Assembly (NCBI GenBank): GCA_964236695.1
Contig: CAXSFU010000001.1
Span: 1-64,000, forward strand
Reading direction: 5' to 3'
Source of the DNA: CAXSEF01 sp964236695
GTDB lineage: Bacteria; Pseudomonadota; Alphaproteobacteria; Acetobacterales; Acetobacteraceae
DNA: 64,000 bases
Below the pieces are notes generated by a model. The model was given only the letters and a program-made list of their open reading frames with translations, did not search any database and was not told where the DNA came from. The translations under genes were made by a program, and so were the position numbers. Numbering within the stretch: position 1 is the first letter of the stretch; the number at the start of each line of letters is the position of its first letter. Shown piece by piece: positions 44,437-51,937 of the stretch.

Positions 44437-45201
44437 ATGGACTGGGACGCTCCCGCGATCATCCTGTCCGTCCGCCCGTTCGGCGAGGGCGACGCGCTGG
44501 CCACCGTGCTGACCGAGGCGCACGGCCCGCACCGCGGCCTCGCCAAGGGCGGCGCCTCGCGGGCGAAGTCCGGCCTGTGGCAGCCCGGCAACCTCGCGCA
44601 GGTCCGCTGGACCGGCCGCCTCGCCGACCAGCTCGGCGCGTTCACCGCGGAGATGGTTCACGCCACCGCGGCCCGCGCCATGCCCGATCCGCTTTCGCTG
44701 GCGATCCTGGCCTCCGCCTGCGCGGTCGCCGACGGCGCGATCCCCGAGCGCGAACCCCACCCCAGGGTGTTCGGCGAGCTGCTGCACCTGCTCGCCACCC
44801 TGGACGGCGCGGCCAGTCTGGCAGCGCTGATCCGCTGGGAGGCGGGCCTGCTCGCCGACCTCGGCTACGGCCTCGACCTGGCCGTCTGCGCGCTGTCCGG
44901 CGTGGCCACCGGGCTCGCCTGGGTCTCGCCCCGCACCGGGCGCGCGGTCGCCGACGCGGCCGCCGGCGCGTGGCGCGACCGCCTGCTCCGGCTGCCCGGC
45001 TTCCTGCTGCCCGGCGCCAACGACATCGCGGGCAGCCCGGCGGAGTGGCGCGACGGCCTGCGCCTGACCGCGCATTTCCTGGCCCGCGACGCGTTCGGCC
45101 ACACCCACAGGCCGCTGCCGCCCGCCCGCCTTCGCCTGGCCGACCGGATCGAGGCGGAAGCGGACAGGGCCGAATCCGGCTCGGTCCCGCCCGTCGGCTG
45201 A
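44437..45201 (+). CDS. recO: DNA repair protein RecO
   Basis: RecO helps load RecA onto SSB-coated DNA in the RecFOR pathway. The 254-residue protein has the N-terminal OB-fold typical of the family (PAIILSVRPFGEGDALATVLTEAHGPHRGLAKGGASR). The helical C-terminal domain (FGELLHLLATLDG, RWEAGLLADLGYGLDLAVCALSG) lacks the zinc-binding Cys cluster, as in many alphaproteobacteria. ATG at 44437 comes after the preceding repeat. It is normally followed by parC in related genomes; here two other genes intervene. Confidence 0.93.
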   Translation: MDWDAPAIILSVRPFGEGDALATVLTEAHGPHRGLAKGGASRAKSGLWQPGNLAQVRWTGRLADQLGAFTAEMVHATAARAMPDPLSLAILASACAVADGAIPEREPHPRVFGELLHLLATLDGAASLAALIRWEAGLLADLGYGLDLAVCALSGVATGLAWVSPRTGRAVADAAAGAWRDRLLRLPGFLLPGANDIAGSPAEWRDGLRLTAHFLARDAFGHTHRPLPPARLRLADRIEAEADRAESGSVPPVG

Positions 45202-45351
45202 CGGCCCGGGAATTCCGGATCCCGGGGCAGGGGCATCCGGAGGCGAGCTCCTGGCGGGGCCTGCCGTTCATCCCGCCTTCACCAACGCCCGCCTATTCTG
45301 TCCCCGTGCCTGCGGCGGCCGGCATCGCGGACCCGGGACAAGGACGGCGGC

Positions 45352-46986
45352 ATGAGGGCGCTCAGGCGAGGCGGCGGCGGGCGCGACACGGCGCTGCAGC
45401 GCTACAGCACCGGTCTCGGCCGGCTCGCCGAGCGTCGCCTGCTCGACGCGGCGCTGACCGGCGCACGGCGCGAGGCGGAGCGCGAAGCCTTCGAGGCCAC
45501 CCTGGCCAGGCGCGAGATCGAGGCGGTCGCCGCCTCGCTCCGCCAGGAGATCGAGGCCCGGCTCGGCACCCAGTCGCGCCTTGCTTATCTTGCGAGCCAC
45601 GATCCCCTGACCGCGCTGCCGAACCGCGCGCTGCTGGGCGAGCGGCTTCTCGCCGCTGTCCTGGCCGCCCGCGACGGCGGCCACCGGCTGGCGCTGCACT
45701 ATCTCGACCTCGACAACTTCAAGGACGTCAACGACAGCTTCGGCCACGCCGTCGGCGACGTGCTGCTCCGCCAGGTCGCGGAGCGCATCGCAGGCGAGCT
45801 GCGCGAGGGCGACACAGTGGCCCGCCTCGGCGGCGACGAATTCGCCGTGCTGCAGGCGTCGCCGCGCGATGCGGCCGACGCGCGCGCCCTGGCGGAGCGG
45901 ATCATCGCCAGGATCGGCGAGCCGTTCCTGATCGAGGGCCGCCCGATGTTCGTCGGCGCCTCGTTCGGGGTCACCCTGTTCCCCGACGACGTCGCCGCCG
46001 GCGCGGGCGAGCCGCCGGACACCATCGCCCTGCACCGCAATGCCGACCTCGCGATGTACCAGGCCAAGGGGGAAGGCGGGAACCGCTGCCGCTTCTTCGA
46101 CGACACGCTGAGCCGGCGCGCGCACCGACGCGCCACGCTGGAGCATGCGCTGCGCGAGCCGGCGCTGTTCTGTCAGCTCCAGGTGCTGTTCCAGCCGCAG
46201 GTCGACATGCGCACCGGCGTCCCGACCGGCGTCGAGGCCCTGCTGCGCTGGAACCACCCGGTGTACGGTGCGGTCTCGCCGGAGGAGTTCATCCCGCTGG
46301 CGGAAGCGTCCGGCCTGATCTGCGGCATCGGCACCTGGGTGCTGCGCGAGAGCTGCCGCCAGGCGGCGGCCTGGCGCCGCGCCGGGCTGGCGCCGTTCTC
46401 CGTCGCGGTCAACGTGTCCACCGCCCAGATACGCGACGGCCGTCTGCAGCACCTGGTTGCGGACATCCTCGCCGAGACCGGCCTGCCCGCCGCCTGGCTC
46501 GAGCTGGAGATCACCGAGAGCGGGATCATGCGCAACACCCAGGCCGCCGCCGAGACCCTGGCGGAGCTGCACCGCCAGGGCGTCTGCCTGTCGATCGACG
46601 ACTTCGGCACCGGCTACTCGTCGCTGAGCTACCTCCGCCGCCTGCCGGTGGACCGGATCAAGATCGATCGCAGCTTCGTCGCCGACGTCACCACCAGCGA
46701 GGACGCCGCCGTGCTCGCCGCCACCATCGTCCGCCTCGCCCACAGCCTGCGCCTCGGGGTGGTGGCGGAGGGCGTGGAAACGCAGGCGCAGGCCGATTTC
46801 ATCGCCGCCACCGGCTGCAACTGCGCCCAGGGCTACCACTACAGCCACCCGCTCGCCGCCGGCGAGGTGCCGGGCTACCTGCGCCGCGCGGCGCGGCCGC
46901 ACGCGGCACCCCTGCCGGCGGCTCAGGTCCTGCCGCACGTTCCGTCCCTGCCGGAGATCCCGGCCCTGCTGGAAACGACGCCATGA
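45352..46986 (+). CDS. GGDEF-EAL cyclic-di-GMP enzyme
   Basis: The 544-residue protein has an N-terminal coiled coil (about 30-80: RREAEREAFEATLARREIEAV), with no membrane segment or recognisable sensor. A GGDEF domain follows with intact RLGGDEF (GGDEF at 160-164), then an EAL domain with intact EALLRW (295-300), DDFGTGYSSLSYLRRLP and AEGVETQAQADF. It could therefore synthesise and degrade cyclic di-GMP; which activity dominates cannot be told. The final 40 residues are Pro/Ala-rich. Its stop overlaps the start of the HerA-like gene (ATGA). The gene pair separates recO from parC. Confidence 0.93.
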   Translation: MRALRRGGGGRDTALQRYSTGLGRLAERRLLDAALTGARREAEREAFEATLARREIEAVAASLRQEIEARLGTQSRLAYLASHDPLTALPNRALLGERLLAAVLAARDGGHRLALHYLDLDNFKDVNDSFGHAVGDVLLRQVAERIAGELREGDTVARLGGDEFAVLQASPRDAADARALAERIIARIGEPFLIEGRPMFVGASFGVTLFPDDVAAGAGEPPDTIALHRNADLAMYQAKGEGGNRCRFFDDTLSRRAHRRATLEHALREPALFCQLQVLFQPQVDMRTGVPTGVEALLRWNHPVYGAVSPEEFIPLAEASGLICGIGTWVLRESCRQAAAWRRAGLAPFSVAVNVSTAQIRDGRLQHLVADILAETGLPAAWLELEITESGIMRNTQAAAETLAELHRQGVCLSIDDFGTGYSSLSYLRRLPVDRIKIDRSFVADVTTSEDAAVLAATIVRLAHSLRLGVVAEGVETQAQADFIAATGCNCAQGYHYSHPLAAGEVPGYLRRAARPHAAPLPAAQVLPHVPSLPEIPALLETTP

Positions 46987-48659
46987 ACATGATGCTGCCC
47001 GCGCCGCCGCACGCCTCGGAGGCGCCTGTCGCGCCGGCGCTTCTGCCGCCGGTGCCGCGCGAGCGGGTCAGGGCGGGCCGGGTGGTCTCGACGTCCGGCA
47101 GCCACGTCATCATCCTGCTCGCCCAGGACCCGCACACCCTGGCGATGATGCAGATGGGCGGCCTGGTCAGCGCGCGCATCCCGGGTGCCACCGTGTACGG
47201 CCTGATCGAGGGCCTGAGCACGCCGATGCCGCTGCCCGCGGGCGAGGAGCAGGAGCTCAGGGTCGCCGAGATCAGCATCATCGGCGAGGTGCCCGACACC
47301 GTCGGCGCTCGGGTGTTCCGCCGCGGCGTGTCCCGGCTGCCCACGCTCGACAGCACGGTGCATTTCGCGTCCAGCGAGGACACGCTGACCGTGTTCGACC
47401 TGCCCAACCGGCAGTCGGTGTGCGTCGGCACCATCCACCAGGACTCTGCGGTCCCGGCCCGCATCGGCGTCGACGACCTGCTGTGCAAGCATTTCGCGAT
47501 GCTCGGCACCACCGGCACCGGCAAGTCCTGCGCGCTCACCCTGGTGCTCAAGCGCATCCTGGAGCGCAGTCCGAACGGACACATCCTGCTGCTCGACCCG
47601 CACGGCGAGTACGGCCAGGCGTTCGGCGATCATGCCGAGCACCTCAGCGCGGACAACTTCCGGCTGCCCTACTGGCTGTTCGGCTTCGACGAGCTGGTGG
47701 AGATCATGTTCGGCCACGCGAAGGCGTCGATGGATGCCGAGATCATGTGCCTGCGCGAGCTGGTGCTGGCCGCCCGGCTTGCCCAGGCCGACCCCGGCAC
47801 CGACCGCAGCAGCATCACCGTCGACACCCCGGTCCCCTACCTGATGAGCGACGTCACCCGTCTGCTCGACGTGGCGATCGGCAGCCTGGAGAACCGTGGC
47901 AGCATCCCGGCCTACCTGCAGATCCGGTCCAGGATCGCGGTGCTGCAGAACGACCGCCGCTACGCCCTGCTGTTCGACACCGGCGTGGTGGTGCGCGACA
48001 CCCTGGCCGAGCTGGTCGGCCGCATCTTCCGCATCCCCGCCAACGGCCGCCCGCTCGCGGTCCTCGACCTCGCGAGCATCCCGTCAGAGGTGCTCAACGT
48101 CGTGGTGGCCGTCATCTCCCGACTTGCCTTCGACTTCGCGGTCTGGGGTGGGCAGCACGCCCCGCTGCTCCTGGTCTGCGAGGAGGCGCACCGCTACGCC
48201 CCGCAGGACACGGCGCTGGGCTTCGAGCCGGCCAAGCGCGCGCTGGCCCGCATCGCCAAGGAGGGCCGCAAGTACGGCATCAGCCTCGGCGTGGTCAGCC
48301 AGCGCCCGTCCGAGCTGGACGCCACCATCCTGTCGCAGTGCAACACGGTGTTCGCGTTCCGCATGTCCAACGAGCGCGACCAGGAGATCATCCAGGCGAC
48401 GCTGTCGGAGGCCTCGCCGGCGATGTTCTCGGCGCTGCCGTTCCTGGGCAACGGCGAGGCGATCGGCATCGGCGAGGGCGTGCCGGTGCCGATGCGGTTG
48501 CGCTTCGCCACGCTGCCCGACGGCGAGCGACCGCGCAGCACCTCTGCCTCCTTCTCCGCGCGCTGGACTGCCGGGGAGGACAGCGAGAGCAGCACCCCGC
48601 TCGACCGCTTCGTCCACGCCCTGCGCGACCGCAAGGCTGCCGGCACCGCTGCCGGCTAG
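46983..48659 (+). CDS. HerA-like hexameric ATPase (DUF87)
   Basis: The 558-residue protein has an N-terminal beta-barrel (RAGRVVSTSGSHVIILL) like the HAS-barrel of HerA and VirB4-type ATPases, and the P-loop GTTGTGKS (175-182). The Walker B lies in LLLVCEEAHRYAP. The downstream sensor and arginine-finger region is KEGRKYGISLGVVSQRPSELDATILSQCNTVFAFRMSNERDQE. HerA proteins pump or translocate DNA, often with the nuclease NurA; no NurA gene is visible here. Translational coupling to the GGDEF-EAL gene (ATGA) suggests a shared process. Confidence 0.9.
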   Translation: MNMMLPAPPHASEAPVAPALLPPVPRERVRAGRVVSTSGSHVIILLAQDPHTLAMMQMGGLVSARIPGATVYGLIEGLSTPMPLPAGEEQELRVAEISIIGEVPDTVGARVFRRGVSRLPTLDSTVHFASSEDTLTVFDLPNRQSVCVGTIHQDSAVPARIGVDDLLCKHFAMLGTTGTGKSCALTLVLKRILERSPNGHILLLDPHGEYGQAFGDHAEHLSADNFRLPYWLFGFDELVEIMFGHAKASMDAEIMCLRELVLAARLAQADPGTDRSSITVDTPVPYLMSDVTRLLDVAIGSLENRGSIPAYLQIRSRIAVLQNDRRYALLFDTGVVVRDTLAELVGRIFRIPANGRPLAVLDLASIPSEVLNVVVAVISRLAFDFAVWGGQHAPLLLVCEEAHRYAPQDTALGFEPAKRALARIAKEGRKYGISLGVVSQRPSELDATILSQCNTVFAFRMSNERDQEIIQATLSEASPAMFSALPFLGNGEAIGIGEGVPVPMRLRFATLPDGERPRSTSASFSARWTAGEDSESSTPLDRFVHALRDRKAAGTAAG

Positions 48660-48747
48660 CCGGCCGGGACTGGCGCGGACCGCCGGCCGCGGCCTGTCCC
48701 GCGCCTGCCGCCTTGACGCTCCGGGCCGCTGCCCCCACACCCCGTCC

Positions 48748-50961
48748 ATGGACACCGCCGCTGGACATATCGAGAACACGCCCCTGGCCGACGCGCTGAG
48801 CGAGCGCTATCTCGCCTACGCCCTGTCGACCATCACCTCGCGCTCGCTGCCCGATGTGCGCGACGGGCTGAAGCCGGTGCACCGCCGCCTGATCTACGGC
48901 ATGGCGCAGCTCCGCCTCGACCCCGGCGCGGGCTTCAAGAAGTGCGCCCGCGTGGTCGGCGACGTGATGGGCAAGTACCATCCGCACGGTGACAGCTCGA
49001 TCTACGAGGCCATGGTGCGCCTCGCCCAGGATTTCGCGGTGCGCTACCCGCTGGTGGAGGGACAGGGCAACTTCGGCAACATCGACGGCGATAACGCCGC
49101 CGCGATGCGCTACACCGAGGCGCGGATGACCAGCGTCGCCGCCCTCCTGCTGGAGGGCATCGACGAGGACGCGGTGGATTTCCGCCCCACCTACGACGGG
49201 GTCGAGACCGAGCCGGTCATCCTGCCGGCGGCGTTCCCGAACCTGCTCGCCAACGGCGCCGCGGGCATCGCGGTCGGCATGGCGACCTCGATCCCGCCGC
49301 ACAACGCCGGCGAGGTGTGCGCCGCCGCCCTGCACCTGATCGCCCATCCCGACGCCTCCACCATCGACCTGCTGGCGCACATGCCCGGGCCGGACTTCCC
49401 CACCGGGGGCACGCTGATCGAGGACCCGCTCGCGCTCGTGCAGGCGTACGAGACAGGGCGCGGCGGGTTCCGCGTCCGGGCGCGCTGGGCGGTGGAGCAG
49501 GGGCGGATGGGGCTGTGGTCGATCGTGGTCACGGAGATCCCCTACCAGGTGCAGAAGGCGCGGCTGATCGAGCAGATCGCCGAGCTGATGGAGCTGAAGA
49601 AGCTGCCGCTGCTCGGCGACATCCGCGACGAGAGCACGGAGACCGTGCGCCTCGTGCTGGAGCCGAAGACCCGCGGCGTGGAGCCGGAGGTGCTGATGGA
49701 GACGCTGTTCCGCGCCACCGCGCTGGAAAGCCGCTTCCCACTCAACATGAACGTGCTCGACGCGGCCCGCACCCCCGGCGTAATGGGTCTGCGCGCGGTG
49801 CTGCGCGCCTGGCTCGATCACCGCCACGAGGTGCTCGGCAGGCGCTCGCGCCACCGGCTGGCCGCGATCGAGCGGCGGCTGGAGATCCTCGGCGGCCTGC
49901 TGTGCGCCTTCCTCAACCTCGACGAGGTGATCCGCATCATCCGCGAGGAGGACGATGCCCGCGCCAGCCTGATGGCCGCGTTCTCGCTGAGCGAGCTGCA
50001 GGCCGACTCGATCCTCAACATGCGGCTGCGCAGCCTGCGCCGCCTGGAGGAGATCGAGATCCGCCGCGAGCACGCGGCGCTCGAGAAGGAGCTGGCCGGG
50101 CTGCGGGGCCTGCTCGGCAGCGAGTCGCAGCGCTGGCGGCGCATCGCCGCAGAGATCGCCCGCGTCCGCCGCGATTTCGGCGCCGGCCCGCTCGGCGAGC
50201 GGCGCACCGTGATCGGCGCGGTGCCCGCCGCGATCGCGATCAGCGACATCATTCCCGTGGAGCGCGAGCCGCTCACCGTGATCCTGTCCGAGAAGGGCTG
50301 GCTGCGCGCGGCGAAGGGCCACGCGCTCGACCAGGCGGGGCAGAAGTTCAAGGAAGGCGACAGCCTCCGCCTCGCGCTGGAATGCGAGACCACCGACCGG
50401 CTGTGCCTGCTCGGCAGCAACGGCCGCGTCTACACCCTGCGCGCCTCGGAGCTGCCGCGCGGCCGTGGCGACGGGCAGGCGATCCGGGTCCTGGTCGAGC
50501 TTGCCGCAGGGGACGACCTCGTCGCGCTGTTCGTCTGGCGGCCCGCCGCGCGCTGGCTGGTGGCGTCGAGCGGCGGGCGCGGCCTCGTCGTCGCCTCCGA
50601 CGACCTGCTCGCGGAGAAGCGCACCGGCAAGCAGGTGCTCAACGCCCGCGACGGCGAGCGCGCGCTGCTGTGCGTCCCGGCGATCGGCGACCATGTCGCG
50701 GTGATCGGCGAGAACCGCAGGCTGCTGATATTCCCGCTCGACCAGGTGCCGGTGCTGTCGCGCGGCACCGGCGTCACCCTGCAGCGCTTCAAGGACGGCG
50801 GCCTGCGCGACGCCCGGGTGTTCGCCTTGGCCAGCGGCCTGACCTGGCGGCTCGGTGAGAAGACCCGCACGGAGACCGCGCTGCGCGACTGGATTGGCGA
50901 GCGCGGCCAGGCCGGGCGTGCGCCGCCGTCCGGCTTCCCCCGCTCCGGCCGCTTCGAGTAG
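48748..50961 (+). CDS. parC: DNA topoisomerase IV subunit A
   Basis: ParC cuts and rejoins DNA to unlink daughter chromosomes. The 737-residue product has RSLPDVRDGLKPVHRRLIYGM and the quinolone-determining segment YHPHGDSSIYEAMV (serine and glutamate retained, so no resistance change is evident). The catalytic Tyr122 is in AAMRYTEARMT. A C-terminal beta-pinwheel covers about residues 500-710. The ATG is 88 bases after the HerA stop. It appears to end this gene block; a long inverted repeat follows. Confidence 0.97.
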   Translation: MDTAAGHIENTPLADALSERYLAYALSTITSRSLPDVRDGLKPVHRRLIYGMAQLRLDPGAGFKKCARVVGDVMGKYHPHGDSSIYEAMVRLAQDFAVRYPLVEGQGNFGNIDGDNAAAMRYTEARMTSVAALLLEGIDEDAVDFRPTYDGVETEPVILPAAFPNLLANGAAGIAVGMATSIPPHNAGEVCAAALHLIAHPDASTIDLLAHMPGPDFPTGGTLIEDPLALVQAYETGRGGFRVRARWAVEQGRMGLWSIVVTEIPYQVQKARLIEQIAELMELKKLPLLGDIRDESTETVRLVLEPKTRGVEPEVLMETLFRATALESRFPLNMNVLDAARTPGVMGLRAVLRAWLDHRHEVLGRRSRHRLAAIERRLEILGGLLCAFLNLDEVIRIIREEDDARASLMAAFSLSELQADSILNMRLRSLRRLEEIEIRREHAALEKELAGLRGLLGSESQRWRRIAAEIARVRRDFGAGPLGERRTVIGAVPAAIAISDIIPVEREPLTVILSEKGWLRAAKGHALDQAGQKFKEGDSLRLALECETTDRLCLLGSNGRVYTLRASELPRGRGDGQAIRVLVELAAGDDLVALFVWRPAARWLVASSGGRGLVVASDDLLAEKRTGKQVLNARDGERALLCVPAIGDHVAVIGENRRLLIFPLDQVPVLSRGTGVTLQRFKDGGLRDARVFALASGLTWRLGEKTRTETALRDWIGERGQAGRAPPSGFPRSGRFE

Positions 50962-51025
50962 CGGCCGCTTCGGGCAGGCGCCCGCCTGTCCGGTCGCGCC
51001 CGGCACGCCCGACGGGTCACGCGCT

Positions 51026-51069
51026 GCGGGACGGGGCAGGGCGCCGGGGCCGATTGCGTCCCGTCCCGC
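51026..51069. terminator. Inverted repeat downstream of parC
   Basis: GCGGGACGGG and CCCGTCCCGC form a perfect ten-base stem with a 24-base spacer, in the 199-base gap after parC. There is no T-run, so it may be a Rho-assisted 3' structure or an operator for the next gene. Confidence 0.35.
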
Positions 51070-51160
51070 AGGACTCCCTGGTCGGGCGGGACGGAGCCCG
51101 GCCTTGCGTCCCGGTCCGGCGACGGTGCCATCTGCGTCGCGGACAAGGGCAGGGGGTGGC

Positions 51161-51730
51161 GTGGTGGGACGGTGGGGAGTGGGCGTGGCGGTGCTGTGCG
51201 CGGCCTGTGCGGGGCCGGTCGTGCTGCCGCCGGACACCGCGCGGCTGCCGCCGGGCGCGCTGGACGGCCCGGACCCCGATCTCGCGGCGATCGCCCTGGC
51301 GGCCGACGCGTTCTCCAGCGCGTCGCGCACCTACGGCCGTCCGGCCGAGGCGGCGCGGGCGGCGGCGTCGGTCGAGTACCTGGGCGGCGTGCTGAACACG
51401 GACCCGCGCTGGTCGTGCCTGTCTGGGATCGCGCACGCGCAGATCCTGGGCGCGCGCCAGGAGGTGCGACGGGTGCTGGGGGTGGCGCCGGGCACGCCGT
51501 CGCAGCTGCTGGTGGACGATCTGGTGCGGGCGGCGGACGCGCTGGCCGACAACGACCGCCGGGCGGCGGAGCTGGCGCTGTCGCCGCCGGAGTTCGCGGC
51601 GCCGCCGGCCGACACGCTGCGCCTGCTGGGCAACCTGCCGTATCTGGAGTCGGTCAACGTGGCGACGATGCGGGTGGACGCCGAGGCCAACTCCGGCACG
51701 CTCGGCAGTGCCTGCTCCGGCGAGACCTGA
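51161..51730 (+). CDS. Putative lipoprotein of unknown function
   Basis: The 189-residue product starts at a GTG preceded by GCAGGGGGTGGC and has a short lipoprotein signal, MVGRWGVGVAVLCAACAG (lipobox L-C-A-A-C). The rest is mostly helical: DLAAIALAADAFSSASRTYGRP, AEAARAAASVEYLGGVL, LLVDDLVRAADALADNDRRAAELAL. No family was recognised. It could bind a partner at the membrane through these helices. An in-frame GTG directly after the first is equally possible. It converges on phaC across an AT-rich element. Confidence 0.65.
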   Translation: MVGRWGVGVAVLCAACAGPVVLPPDTARLPPGALDGPDPDLAAIALAADAFSSASRTYGRPAEAARAAASVEYLGGVLNTDPRWSCLSGIAHAQILGARQEVRRVLGVAPGTPSQLLVDDLVRAADALADNDRRAAELALSPPEFAAPPADTLRLLGNLPYLESVNVATMRVDAEANSGTLGSACSGET

Positions 51731-51775
51731 CGGCAGGCCTGGATCGCGCAGCCGTGGCTTCATGCGCGGCGGCGA

Positions 51776-51911
51776 GAAGAAAGCATGTTCTTTCTTGAAA
51801 GAAAGAACCAAAGAACTTTTGCTCATTGGATTCCGGAGTCGCGTGGATGGCCAAAGTCTTATAGATAAAGTCTTTTTGCTTCTTTTTCTTCAGAAAAAGA
51901 AGACTCTTGCT
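51776..51911. repeat. 136-bp AT-rich element, copy 2 (between convergent genes)
   Basis: Opposite in orientation to the copy at 3852-3987. The arms are nearly identical to copy 1, including the perfect hairpin CTTCTTTTTCT/AGAAAAAGAAG and a perfect GTTCTTTCTT/AAGAAAGAAC hairpin. The central section (51820-51866) aligns with the core of copy 1 only when reversed relative to the arms. It lies between the 3' ends of the lipoprotein gene and phaC. Confidence 0.85.
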
Positions 51912-51937
51912 TTCCTGCCCGCGACCAAGCGGTGCCG

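Noticed and set aside
44577..48659. 1360-residue open frame
   Set aside because: Only its last 558 codons are real (HerA-like gene, from 46983). The upstream part is out-of-frame recO and GGDEF-EAL sequence.
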